The notes: generated by a model from the sequence alone, not told the origin. A DNA stretch of 64,000 bases from Desulfomicrobium apsheronum (GCF_900114115.1 NZ_FORX01000009.1:1-64000); one strand, 5' to 3'; positions 1-8,538 are shown, numbered from the stretch's first letter. Numbers and translations are program-made.

Positions 1-173
1 CGAACGTCTGAAAGACATCAGCGACCTTTCGGATTCTTTTCAGCACACTGGCACCCACCAGCCTTTTTTTCGTTCATGATACGTTCAAAAATTGTAGATT
101 TTCCGTTTTGAATAACATCCTGCTCAATATCGTCGGATGTATAGCCAAAACAATAGCATACGAGTTCTGACAT
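1..173 (-). CDS. BFD/CopZ-like [2Fe-2S] protein, partial, with in-frame UGA (candidate Sec)
   Basis: The frame opens at ATG 173 with an AAGGAG ribosome site and runs off the left edge. Residues 1-51 match the small BFD-like/CopZ N-terminal metal-binding family: a CYCF (CxC) motif at 6-8, a STI core, and GGCQC with a second CxC at 41-43, followed by NPKGR. Codon 52 (20-18) is TGA and is followed in frame by CLSDV. From memory of the family, the usual motif here is NPxGxCCLxDV, so the stop replaces a conserved Cys and the family sequence continues past it. This suggests selenocysteine rather than termination. Only 17 bases after UGA lie in the window, so a SECIS cannot be judged. A nonsense mutation is the alternative, given the gene debris next door. 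Confidence 0.6.
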
Positions 174-312
174 AATCAAACTCCTTAAAGAAATTTTCCG
201 ATGAATGCATGATTTTCTCTGAATTGATTACGGCCAGGATGACGGCGATGTCAATTTTTGGCTCTGACGTCGGAAGGAATTTTTCAACACGCTGTTAGGG
301 TGCCCAGTCACA

Positions 313-432
313 GTCGCCCTGGCGTGGCTGTGGCTGGTGGACGGGGTACGTCCACATGTTTGGGACTTTGTTGGTGCGGCGGTGACACTGCTCGGCATGG
401 GAATCATTATGTTCGCGCCCCGGGGAGGATGA
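313..432 (+). pseudogene. C-terminal remnant of a UPF0060 (YnfA) membrane protein
   Basis: The frame reads [10 protein letters not shown], then a hydrophobic segment, then MFAPRGG and a stop. This is the characteristic C-terminus of the UPF0060/YnfA small multidrug-type membrane protein family. The first three quarters of the protein are missing and no start with a ribosome site precedes it. It is a truncated leftover, probably from rearrangement at this end of the island. Positions 433-612 show no recognisable gene. Confidence 0.6.
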
Positions 433-612
433 CCGATTCCGAAATGACACCCAATTCAATTCCAGGTTTGTGGACAGTGGACGGAACCGGGGTTCAAAAC
501 CGGATACGAAGCGACAAGAACCCATCCAACTTAGTTGCGTCCCCCATAAAATTGAGAGAGGCGGGAGTGTACCCAGCGTCATCCTTCTGATTGATATCGA
601 GCCTGTTTGAAG

Positions 613-1302
613 TCATCCAGGGCCATGACTGCAACGAAGAGCGAGGTCTTTGTCTACGGAACCGGTGATAGAGCGAATCGTGAAAAAGGAGATGAGAACG
701 CTCACGATCACGAAACCGCCAAGAAGGATAAGAATATATATTTCCGCAGCGCTGGCCTGCTTGTCGGCATGAACAGAAGCAGCCAGAGATCTCTCTTCCA
801 TGACCGTGACCAAGTCGTCCAACGATTGCAGATATGCGCTCTGGGCTTGGCGCATTTCCCCAAACATCAATTGGAGGGCATCCTGAATTTGTCCTTCCGT
901 AACCAACCCTATGAATTTATCCGAAACTTGGACGTATGTGTTTCTCAATTCCGCAGCTGCTTTGACTAGCGCCACGCCCTTTTCATCTGAAACTTTCTTT
1001 ATCAATATCGCAAAAAGTTTATTTTCATTCTTTCGATAGACAGCTATACGCTGTAATTCATTTTCCTTTAGACTTTTATCAGGATCAATAATGATAGTTA
1101 TGAACTCACTAGCGACGATACTAACATTATTAATAATATTATTTACTTGCGTAATTTGAAAAATAAGTTTTGTAATGTCATTAATATTACTTTTGCCTGC
1201 ATGTAGAGCTAGTGAACTGTAAAGTCCAATACCAACCATGAGTATGGTTATCACTCCATAACTTAAAATCATCCGCGTACTAATTTTTATATTTTCAAGC
1301 AT
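613..1302 (-). pseudogene. Truncated methyl-accepting chemotaxis protein (N-terminal sensor half)
   Basis: The 229-residue product has an N-terminal membrane helix (about 10-30), a helical periplasmic domain of the four-helix-bundle MCP type, and a second membrane helix (about 183-207). It then departs from the family at the start of HAMP and stops after an unrelated tail. An intact receptor would continue with HAMP and a signalling domain of about 300 residues, which is absent downstream. It could still be expressed as a membrane stub, but it cannot signal as a normal MCP. The sequence is AT-richer than the neighbouring metal genes. Confidence 0.6.
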
Positions 1303-1446
1303 TATTATTGTAATTATCTTTCAAGCAAAACCATACAGTTAGAAAAATATCACATTTTTACTCTAAAAGACTCGGAGACATTCCAAAGTGAGACGTGCAA
1401 CCATTCAGTGCCCAAGCATGGAGTAGCCATGCTGCGTACATTAAGG

Positions 1447-1477
1447 ATACCGGGATCATGGCCTATGATCCCGGTAT
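1447..1477. repeat. Perfect 13-bp inverted repeat
   Basis: ATACCGGGATCAT (1447-1459) and its exact complement (1465-1477) flank a 5-base spacer. Neither side has a T-run, so it is not a typical intrinsic terminator. It lies in a 725-bp stretch (1303-2027) that otherwise holds only a transposase remnant and a terminator. Confidence 0.6.
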
Positions 1478-1591
1478 GTATATATAAACCCCGCTCGAAG
1501 GCGTGGACGATTTCAACTCGCTTTTATAGCACGTCATAATTGTAGATTTTTAGAAAAGTGCACGCATATACTTAGCCAGTCCTGAAAAACT

Positions 1592-1720
1592 CTAAAAACG
1601 CCCCGTCAGACACAATCCTATACCGGCCGAACTTTGGGTTGAAAAACGCGCCCAAACAACTTGAGGCACAAAAAATAGTATCCGGATGAAGTTGAACGCT
1701 GCGCAGGCCATGAGACTTCG
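1592..1720 (-). pseudogene. Possible transposase C-terminal remnant
   Basis: On the minus strand the frame reads RSLMACAAFNFIRIL and continues about 25 residues to a TAG at 1594-1592. The segment resembles the conserved helical tail of DDE transposases (an AAFN(F/L)IR pattern), but the IS family cannot be fixed. No catalytic domain lies upstream, so at most it is a leftover. Confidence 0.3.
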
Positions 1721-1783
1721 AAAATTTTGCGCACGCCGCCTTCACCGATGCGCCGCCGAGTAGGTCAGGTCCGAGAAGCGGAG

Positions 1784-1848
1784 CCAGAAATTGGCAGATC
1801 TACCTCCCTAGGAGCGGGTCTTCCTGGCCAATTTCTGGGGATTTTTTA
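1784..1848 (+). terminator. Intrinsic terminator-like hairpin
   Basis: CCAGAAATTGGC (1784-1795) pairs with its exact complement (1827-1838), and ATTTTTTATTTATTT follows on the plus strand. The 31-base loop is long. No intact plus-strand gene precedes it, so its parent transcript is unknown. Confidence 0.45.
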
Positions 1849-2027
1849 TTTATTTCAGATAGATTTCCGTTTTAGCGACTGTAAAAACAACCCCGAAAGT
1901 CGAGATTCCTTAGTCAAAATCAAATATTTCCGACAAAAAACCTTCGCGCTTCTTTTTGTGACGACCGTCGTGGTTATGCGGTTGATGACCATAAGTAGGC
2001 ATGGATTGATATGCTAGCGATGGTTTT

Positions 2028-2186
2028 TCATTTTTTTTGCGTAGGCACTACCACAGATCTTTCAATAATTTTGTCCAGTTCCCCTCTATCCAACCAAACT
2101 CTTCGACATTGTGGACAATAATCAATTTCAATTCCTTGCCGTTCGGACATAATTAAGTTGACATTATTGCAAATTGGACAGTTCAT
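2028..2186 (-). CDS. zf-TFIIB-type zinc-ribbon small protein (52 aa)
   Basis: ATG at 2186 follows a clear AGGAGAG ribosome site. The product starts MNCPICN and contains YCPQCRRVWLDRGELDKII. Two CPxC knuckles (C3/C6 and C24/C27) followed by xxWLDxGEL are the hallmark of the zf-TFIIB (DUF1922-like) family of small zinc-ribbon proteins. The cellular role is unknown. It is an independent short gene between debris and the M23 gene. About 170 bp upstream (2187-2354) show no other gene. Confidence 0.85.
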   Translation of the reverse strand: MNCPICNNVNLIMSERQGIEIDYCPQCRRVWLDRGELDKIIERSVVVPTQKK

Positions 2187-2354
2187 ACTTTACTCTCCTC
2201 TTAATGTTGAATGGATTTTTAACTTCAGTGTTGTTGTGACAAAGTCTGGAAAAACATCCCTACAAGAATAGGAGATGTCTGGCCCGCATCGCATCCAATA
2301 TCACTCTGTTTGAGGCAACATAAGATCAGTCTGATCTCGGCGCATTATAACTCT

Positions 2355-2918
2355 TTAGCCTGCAACAATCTTTGATGTGTCGGAGATTATTTTTGTTGGG
2401 TCAGATAATTTGCCCTTCACCCTGATTTCAAAGTGAAGGTTAGCCCCAGTGGTACGCCCTGTTCGCCCCACTTGACCTAGAACCAGTCCTCCACGAATTT
2501 GTTGCCCCTTGCGGACGAAAATAGTTCGAAGGTGGGCATAACGGCTTTTCACGCCATTTGCGTGGAGAATGTCTACCGTTTGTCCGTAATCCTCCACCCA
2601 ACCTGCCTTGACCACAACTCCATCTGACCAGGCCAGTACCTCTGTACCAGCCGGGCGAGAAATATCGATACCTTTGTGAAAAGTCTTTCGCTTGTTGATT
2701 GGATCGCGCCGGATTCCAAATTTAGAAGAGGCCGCGAGCTTGCGTTTAGGTTTTACCGGTTTGTGAAGCCGTCCGTCAGTCATGGGAATTCCCGTGTCTG
2801 CGTTGCTTGGGATGGCTTCCAAAGTCAGCACGCTAACAATCAGAAACAAAATTGAATAGAACACAATCCGTTTTAAACGGTTCTGAGCAACGAGGCGTGT
2901 GGGGCCTTGATTCACCAC
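2355..2918 (-). CDS. M23 (LytM) peptidase-like protein, membrane-anchored, missing one catalytic His
   Basis: The 187-residue protein has one N-terminal membrane segment (about 18-37), a basic linker, and a LytM/M23 domain (about 63-180). The zinc ligands H81 and D85 (HKGID) and H162 are present, as is H129 of YAHL. The usual HxH motif reads N160-L-H162, so the first, catalytic His is Asn. Loss of this residue is known in degenerate LytM factors (EnvC/NlpD type) that regulate amidases rather than cut peptidoglycan. Here a regulatory or weak hydrolase role is therefore inferred. It lies 39 bp after the P-type ATPase gene and is probably co-transcribed. Confidence 0.8.
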   Translation of the reverse strand: MVNQGPTRLVAQNRLKRIVFYSILFLIVSVLTLEAIPSNADTGIPMTDGRLHKPVKPKRKLAASSKFGIRRDPINKRKTFHKGIDISRPAGTEVLAWSDGVVVKAGWVEDYGQTVDILHANGVKSRYAHLRTIFVRKGQQIRGGLVLGQVGRTGRTTGANLHFEIRVKGKLSDPTKIISDTSKIVAG

Positions 2919-2957
2919 GAATTCTCCTTCAGCTACTATAATCGGTGTGTTGATTTG

Positions 2958-5147
2958 CTATCGCTTGATTTGTAACAGACGCAAACCATTGAAGATAACC
3001 AAAAGTGACGATCCCAGGTCCGCTAGGATCGCGGTCCATAGCGTGGCCATTTGAAAAACCGCCAACAGGAGAAATACGGCCTTAACGCCCAGTGCGAACC
3101 AGATGTTCGCCTTGATTGTCCCCATCGTCCGGCGCGAATGCCGGATGAGCCAGGGCAGCTTGGAAAGATCGTCGGACATGAGTGCCACGTCGGCGGTTTC
3201 AATGGCTACATCCGTGCCGATTGACCCCATGGCGATGCCCAGATGCGAGGCCGCCAGCGCCGGGGCGTCGTTAACGCCATCGCCGACCATCCCGACCAGT
3301 TTGCCGGACGCCACCAACTCCGTCACCACCCGGGTCTTGTCCTCCGGCATAAGATCGGACCTGTACTGCGTCACCCCGGTTTCAGCGGCAATCTTTGCTG
3401 CGGTTTTGTCGTTGTCACCGGTAAGCATGACAATCGTGTCCACGCCGAGCAGGGCGAGTTCTTTCAGGGCGTCCCTGGATTGGGAGCGCACCCTATCCTC
3501 TACTGTGAGACAGCCCAGCACCTTCTCTTCAGTCCAGACCAGTACGAATGTTCCAGCAGACTGAGCATGGCGGTCGATGGCCTGCTCAAGCTCGTCTGTT
3601 CTGGCAACGAGCCCTGTCTCGGCTAGAAAACGCGGATTGCCGATGAAATACGTGGTCTCCCGGATGCGCCCCTGCGCTCCCAGGCCAGGTCTGGCCTGCG
3701 CATCTTCAACATGCACCAGAGGGGCTTCAATGGAAGAGGCATGCCGCATGATGGCCTGGCCCACGGGGTGGCTGCTGCGTGATTCCAGGGCGGCGGCCAC
3801 GCCCAGCAGTTCTGATTCGGAAATGCCGCTGAATGCCGTCACCTCGGTCACGGAAGGCCTGCCGTGGGTGAGCGTGCCGGTTTTGTCCAGGGCGATGGCG
3901 TTCAGGGTGGCGGGCACTTCCAGAAATACTCCTCCCTTGACCAGCACGCCGTTTCGGGCCGCCGAAGCCAGCGCTGCGACGATGCTCACCGGTGTGGAGA
4001 TCACCAGGGCGCACGGACAGGAGATCACCAGAATGACCAGCGCTTCATAAAACCATTTGTCCCAGGCTCCGCCAAAAAAAATGGGGGGGACCACTGCGAA
4101 CAGGATGGCCACTGCGACCATCATCGGCGTGTATACGGCTGCGAATTTTTCCACCCATTGCACGGCCTTGGCGCGCCGGGACTGAGCTTGCTCCACCATG
4201 CGCATGATCCTGGCCAGGGTGGATTCGGACGACAGCTTGGTGGTCTCCACCTCCAGCGCGCCATCGGCGTTGATGGTGCCCGCGTAGACCACGTCACCGA
4301 GCGTTTTCGTCACCGGCATGGATTCGCCCGTTATGGGTGACTGGTCCACGGCCGATATGCCGGAGAGCACGACGCCATCCAAAGGGACACGATCACCGGG
4401 CCGAATCAGGACACGTGAACCGGTGGGGACATCCTGCACCGGGGTTTCAACCGGAGAGGCAGACAACGGAGAAAAAACAAGCGCTTTCTCCGGGGCCAGA
4501 CTCATGAGGGCCTGGATGGCATTTCGCGCTCGCCCGATGCTCCAGGCCTCGAGTTGATTGGCCAGGGCGAAGAGGAAGGCCACGGAGGCCCCTTCGGAGT
4601 ACTCGCCGATAGCCATGGCTCCACACACGGCCAGCACCATGAGCAGATTCATGTCCGGGCGCAGCGCGCGAAGCGAACGGATCGCCTTGGGCAGCACGTG
4701 CCATACGCCGCCGAGCGCCGCCAGAATCCAGAGGAGCTTGGCGGCGACGGGTGCTGCGCCGCTTGCCTTGAAGGCGGCGAGGATGGAGCCGTGCTCGGTC
4801 ATCATAATGGCCAGCCCGCCCGCCCAGAGCAGCCCGCTGACCACGCAGAGCAGCTCACGCCCACGGCGTTCCCAGAGGCTTCCCCTGGCGGGGCACGTGC
4901 CGCCGCAGCATGCGCAGGACGGCAGCGCGTCCACAAAGAGTTCGGCTTTCATTCCCGTCGCATTGATGGCCTCCGCCACGTTCTCTGCGTTTACGAGCAG
5001 GCCGGAGAGGTCCACGTGCAGTTTGCGGCCGAGCAGATCGAATTCCAGCCGGGATTCCTGTCCCACGAAAGGCAGCAGCACCTTTTTAAGGACCGCAACC
5101 TCTTCGGAGCAGTCCATATCCTTGATGACGAATGTCGTTTTTTGCAT
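2958..5147 (-). CDS. zntA: Zn/Cd/Pb-transporting P1B-type ATPase
   Basis: The 729-residue heavy-metal efflux ATPase exports divalent soft metals across the inner membrane. The N-terminus has an HMA-like domain with a reduced DMDCSEE site (one Cys), then a Cys-rich stretch (CACCGGTC, about 78-85). The membrane core carries the CPC motif (SCPCAL), the phosphorylation site DKTGTLT and the hinge GDGVND. CPC together with the Cys-rich leader points to Zn/Cd/Pb rather than copper. ATG 5147 follows CAGGAG. The gene starts 24 bp after the UGA-containing gene, in an operon with haem-lyase-type genes, which is unusual company. ZntA or CadA are equally good names. Confidence 0.93.
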   Translation of the reverse strand: MQKTTFVIKDMDCSEEVAVLKKVLLPFVGQESRLEFDLLGRKLHVDLSGLLVNAENVAEAINATGMKAELFVDALPSCACCGGTCPARGSLWERRGRELLCVVSGLLWAGGLAIMMTEHGSILAAFKASGAAPVAAKLLWILAALGGVWHVLPKAIRSLRALRPDMNLLMVLAVCGAMAIGEYSEGASVAFLFALANQLEAWSIGRARNAIQALMSLAPEKALVFSPLSASPVETPVQDVPTGSRVLIRPGDRVPLDGVVLSGISAVDQSPITGESMPVTKTLGDVVYAGTINADGALEVETTKLSSESTLARIMRMVEQAQSRRAKAVQWVEKFAAVYTPMMVAVAILFAVVPPIFFGGAWDKWFYEALVILVISCPCALVISTPVSIVAALASAARNGVLVKGGVFLEVPATLNAIALDKTGTLTHGRPSVTEVTAFSGISESELLGVAAALESRSSHPVGQAIMRHASSIEAPLVHVEDAQARPGLGAQGRIRETTYFIGNPRFLAETGLVARTDELEQAIDRHAQSAGTFVLVWTEEKVLGCLTVEDRVRSQSRDALKELALLGVDTIVMLTGDNDKTAAKIAAETGVTQYRSDLMPEDKTRVVTELVASGKLVGMVGDGVNDAPALAASHLGIAMGSIGTDVAIETADVALMSDDLSKLPWLIRHSRRTMGTIKANIWFALGVKAVFLLLAVFQMATLWTAILADLGSSLLVIFNGLRLLQIKR

Positions 5148-5171
5148 TCGAAAACTCCTGATTCCTGATCG

Positions 5172-6065
5172 TCAGTTCCCGACACGCGCTGGGGTCAGCA
5201 GGTTGTCCATGGCAAGATCAACGGGTATCTTTTCGTCCAGAATGACTACGTCAAAACGCACCTCCGGCTCATGGTTTCTGGCTGACTCCGACTGCCGACT
5301 CATTATATTTTCCAGCCGAACCAAGCTCACATACTTGCCCTTGGGGAAGGGACGCACCCACGCTGTGGCGCTGTCAGGTGCCAGGATTCCTCGATTTCCA
5401 GGTCCCAATCCGCCTCCAAGTAAAACATCCAAAGGTTCCGAAGTTCCATTGAACTTGTCTAAAAACGCCTGCTCAGCCTGTGCACCCCAGGGACTAATAC
5501 CAATAATCACGTCCACGGCAGAGCGCATCGTGAGAGCCTCTTTTCTGACTGCCTCCATGTCAGCAACGGAAGGTGCTGTTTCAGGAGTCGCGAGTACTGG
5601 GAAATACACCAGCCCAATGCGCATGTTCTTACGCTCAATGATTTTGCTCACCACCGTGCCGGGAGGTATCATCCAAGTTTTGAGTGCTACGGGCATATCC
5701 TGCCCCAGCACAGCAACGTCCGCTGGCGTGAGCATCATGGCGTCGTACTCCAGAGCGTCATAGGCTTGCCCAATAATTCCTGGGGACTTGGCCGCAGGGT
5801 TCAATTTTTGGTCGATACTGGACAATTCATAAGGACCAGCCAGAAAAAGTCGAACCGTCTCGGCTTCGCCTTCTTTTTTCTTCGAGGCAATGAGGGTGGC
5901 CCGCCGGGCCAACCCGCCAATGAGTTTACCGCCTCAGTCGGGGCACGGGTCAAAATACCCAGAGGTGTTGGCTGTGTAGTATATTTCGAGAGCCTGCCCG
6001 GCGGTATGGGCCTCTGCGGGTAGCAGAGCGCACAGAGCAAAGAAAAGAAAGAGAATACGAGTCAT
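5172..6065 (-). CDS. Probable selenoprotein: exported UshA-like (calcineurin-fold) protein with CPDU motif
   Basis: Read through TGA, the frame from ATG 6065 gives 297 residues. A signal peptide (MTRILFLFF to about residue 22) is followed by ALEIYYTANTSGYFDPCPD, then UGA at codon 44 (5936-5934), then GGKLIGGLARR. This resembles the N-terminus of UshA/5'-nucleotidase-like exported proteins, whose usual form here is a Cys-containing PCxC..GGLARR motif. C41 and U44 form a CxxU pair typical of redox selenoproteins. A SECIS-like hairpin follows. The rest keeps the degenerate phosphoesterase fold (YDAMMLTPADV, GLVYFPVL, DVIIGISPWG, DVLLGGGLG) without a full metal-ligand set. A TTG at 5912 could start a truncated form, but it would lack the export signal. 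The gene sits between the TPR gene and zntA. Confidence 0.7.
5894..5915 (-). promoter_or_regulatory. SECIS-like stem-loop downstream of UGA 5936
   Basis: In the mRNA, GGG (5915-5913), a bulged U (5912), UGGCCC (5911-5906), loop GGC (5905-5903), GGGCCA (5902-5897) and CCC (5896-5894) form a nine-pair stem with one bulged U and a G-containing apical loop. The loop lies about 29 nt after the UGA, inside the range known for bacterial SECIS elements. A bulged U and an apical G are the features SelB recognises in the E. coli fdhF element. The region is GC-rich, so chance pairing is possible. Confidence 0.55.
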
Positions 6066-6080
6066 TGATATGCTCCTTGG

Positions 6081-6650
6081 CTACTTAGTCTCCGCAAGCT
6101 CGTTTTCGATCGCCATAACCAATTCCCGGTCTTCTGGTTTTAGGGCTAAGGCCTGCTGAAAGAATTTTTTCGCTTCGTCCGGTTTCTGAAGTCCGTACTT
6201 GTTAATCGCACCGAGGTAATAAAGGGCTTGGGGCGATTCAGGCTGGGCCTGTAAAATAAACTCATACTCGGCTATCGCCTCCGCATATCGTTCGAGTTGA
6301 ATCAGCGTAAACCCTCGGTGGTAATGTGCTCCAATATTTTTCGGATCAAGTTCGACCACCTTTGACCAAAAATGTTCGGATTTTTGCCAATCTTTGGAAC
6401 GGCTGAAGATTTCGGCCAAACCGATGAGGGCATCCGCGTCTTGAGGGTTTGCCTTGATTCTGGCCATGAGAGGAGCCAGTTCTGACATTTCGTCAGATTG
6501 GCCGGTTTTCTTCTGCCCAGCCTGGTGTTCAAAAGGGGCGTTTGCACCTGTAAAAAATGCGGTCAAAAAAATCGCAATGATAGCTGCGCCCATCATCGCC
6601 ACGACTATTTTTCGTATTGGAAATTCAGCATATGTGGACACGTTATTCAT
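6081..6650 (-). CDS. Membrane-anchored TPR protein (NrfG/CcmH-C type)
   Basis: The 189-residue protein has one N-terminal membrane anchor (about 13-33) and then three to four TPR units (about 58-185) with LxxLA, Gxxxxx and Y-A-E-A patterns. In cytochrome c maturation, NrfG/CcmH TPR domains bind apocytochrome and hand it to the CcmF/NrfE haem lyase. The gene overlaps the CcmF-like gene by 8 bp, supporting the same role. It is followed after 15 bp by the UGA-containing gene. Confidence 0.8.
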   Translation of the reverse strand: MNNVSTYAEFPIRKIVVAMMGAAIIAIFLTAFFTGANAPFEHQAGQKKTGQSDEMSELAPLMARIKANPQDADALIGLAEIFSRSKDWQKSEHFWSKVVELDPKNIGAHYHRGFTLIQLERYAEAIAEYEFILQAQPESPQALYYLGAINKYGLQKPDEAKKFFQQALALKPEDRELVMAIENELAETK

Positions 6651-8538
6651 CGGAATGATCTCCCTGCGCTCTGCGAGTGCGCCACGCCAGCAGTGGTAAA
6701 AGAGTAACGCCTAAGCTTCCGATCCATACCCAGTTCACCATGGGGTTGATGCTCACTTTGAGTGGCTGTACGCGCTCGCCTTCGATATCGTGGATTGTGG
6801 CGTAAAGTTCGTCTCCCAAGCTGAAAAGGGTTGAGACCTCGCTGTTGGGATGATCGTAGTTGCGGTACAAACGCCGTTGCGGGGTCAGTTCGCCTAAGCG
6901 TTTTCCGTCTTTGCTGACTGTGATTACCGCCTCTTCGATAGCCAGTTCGGGTTTTTTCTCTGTTCGGAGTTTCGTGTATTCGAACAAGTATCCGCCGAAT
7001 GAGAAATTTTCACCTGGCGAGAGGGGTACTTCGTGGGTTTTCTGGAATGGCCCCGAGACAGCCACGCCCAGCACGAGTACAGCGAAAAGCAAGTGAGATC
7101 CGTGGCTGGACAGGAACGCACGTGAGCGAAAGGCTTTGGGCTGAAGGACGGCCAACAAGACTACGGATACAGCCACTGCCACGGCCGCTCCGACCGCCGT
7201 TACAGCCAGTAACGGCCTGACTCCCAGCCAGAGCCCGATGACGAAAACGCATATCCAGGCAGCAACCGGGATCATGGCGACCTTTGGTTTCCAAAAGCCA
7301 CCCTTCCAGCCAAGCCAGGGGGCAAGGGCTAGTAGCATGGCCATGGCTGTGAACAGCGGCAAACAAATTGTGTTATAAAAGCCTTGATTAACCCCAACAG
7401 GATTAGTTTCCCACAACTGGCTGATCACTGGCCAAAGTGTACCCATGAGAACAATGGCACCCAAGACCATCAGTAGCCATACCAATAACACAACCATCCC
7501 TTGCTTGCTATCCAGATTAGGAAGAGAGGAGCCTTCCCCTGCCGGTCGCGCCAAAGCTACAGCCACGCTCACGAGCATCCCGAAAGAAATGGCCAAAATA
7601 AGGGGCAGCGCCACTCCTCCCTCGCCAAAGGCATGCAGGGATTCGACCACGCCGCTACGAACCAGATATGTGGCGAAAATACACAGGAGCAGGGTCAGGC
7701 AAGCAAGGAATACGTTCGTGCGTGGCAAGGCTCCGAAACGTCGCTCAATGATGGACGTGTGAAGAAATGCCGTGGCCGAAAACCAAGGGATCAGTGACGC
7801 GTTTTCAACCGGATCCCAGGCCCAGTATCCGCCCCAACCCAGCTCCATATATGCCCACCAGCCACCCAGAAGAATACCGGAGGTGAGTAGCGACCAAGAA
7901 GCGACATTCCAGTTATGAGCTCCTTCCACCCATAATCTGCGTTCTCCGGTCATTGTGGAGGCTAGAGCCAGACAGGCTGGAATGGTGAATCCCGCATACC
8001 CAATGAAAAGCAGCGGAGGGTGGAGTACCATGCCGAAGTTTCGCAGGAGCGGATTGAGGCCTTGCCCATCGACTGGTGGCGTGACAAGTGTGACAAAAGG
8101 GCTGCTCGGGCCGGTGAGAAGCAGAAGGAAAAATGCCTGCACCGGCAGGAAAAACATCCAGAAGTACAGCTTCGTCTTGGGATCGAGTTTTTGGTACGTG
8201 TTTGAGAACAGAAAAAGTACGCTTGCCGCGCCCATCACCAGCGCCCAGAAGAGCAGTGACCCGGCTTGGCCCGCCCAAAAAGCGGTGATGGCATAAAATA
8301 GCGGCAGGGTGCTGTCCGTGTATTGAGTGACGTAAGATAAGGTGAAGTCTCTGCTCACCAGCGCTCGGAGAAGAATAGCGGACGCGAAAGCCACCAGGAT
8401 GACTGACGACATATTCAGCCGCTCCAGCCAGGGCAAAGCCTTACCACGCTCTGTCCATGCCTCGATACAAGCGAGTCCGGCACCCAAAATCGAAAGAAGC
8501 AACGCAAAGAGCATCGCTCCGTGAGCAAAGAGATACAT
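6643..8538 (-). CDS. CcmF/NrfE-family haem lyase subunit
   Basis: The 631-residue polytopic membrane protein has the WWD haem-handling signature WGGYWAWDPVENASLIPW (about 233-250), the HxxxL-rich membrane core of CcmF, and a C-terminal periplasmic domain before a last helix. CcmF/NrfE attaches haem to apocytochrome c. No ccmABCDE or cytochrome gene is nearby, so this looks like a dedicated NrfE-like copy working with the TPR partner. It heads the operon ending in zntA and the M23 gene. ATG 8538 is preceded by two tiny coupled frames (8697-8623 and from 8626) of unclear status. Confidence 0.88.
   Translation of the reverse strand: MYLFAHGAMLFALLLSILGAGLACIEAWTERGKALPWLERLNMSSVILVAFASAILLRALVSRDFTLSYVTQYTDSTLPLFYAITAFWAGQAGSLLFWALVMGAASVLFLFSNTYQKLDPKTKLYFWMFFLPVQAFFLLLLTGPSSPFVTLVTPPVDGQGLNPLLRNFGMVLHPPLLFIGYAGFTIPACLALASTMTGERRLWVEGAHNWNVASWSLLTSGILLGGWWAYMELGWGGYWAWDPVENASLIPWFSATAFLHTSIIERRFGALPRTNVFLACLTLLLCIFATYLVRSGVVESLHAFGEGGVALPLILAISFGMLVSVAVALARPAGEGSSLPNLDSKQGMVVLLVWLLMVLGAIVLMGTLWPVISQLWETNPVGVNQGFYNTICLPLFTAMAMLLALAPWLGWKGGFWKPKVAMIPVAAWICVFVIGLWLGVRPLLAVTAVGAAVAVAVSVVLLAVLQPKAFRSRAFLSSHGSHLLFAVLVLGVAVSGPFQKTHEVPLSPGENFSFGGYLFEYTKLRTEKKPELAIEEAVITVSKDGKRLGELTPQRRLYRNYDHPNSEVSTLFSLGDELYATIHDIEGERVQPLKVSINPMVNWVWIGSLGVTLLPLLAWRTRRAQGDHSDE

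Noticed and set aside
258-590. Plus-strand frame of 110 codons and opposing minus frame of 95 codons
   Set aside because: Both are out of frame with the recognisable UPF0060 tail at 313-432 and have no family signal of their own.
1727-2017. Plus-strand frame of 96 codons
   Set aside because: It runs through a terminator hairpin (1784-1838), has no ribosome site and no family match.
3103-5763. Long plus-strand frames opposite zntA and the UGA-containing gene
   Set aside because: They are antisense shadows of GC-rich genes with strong family motifs on the minus strand.
5172-5912. A shorter gene starting at TTG 5912 with the UGA as an ordinary stop
   Set aside because: It would lose the signal peptide and conserved N-terminus, and the upstream frame would be a 43-residue exported stub; the read-through product fits one family better.
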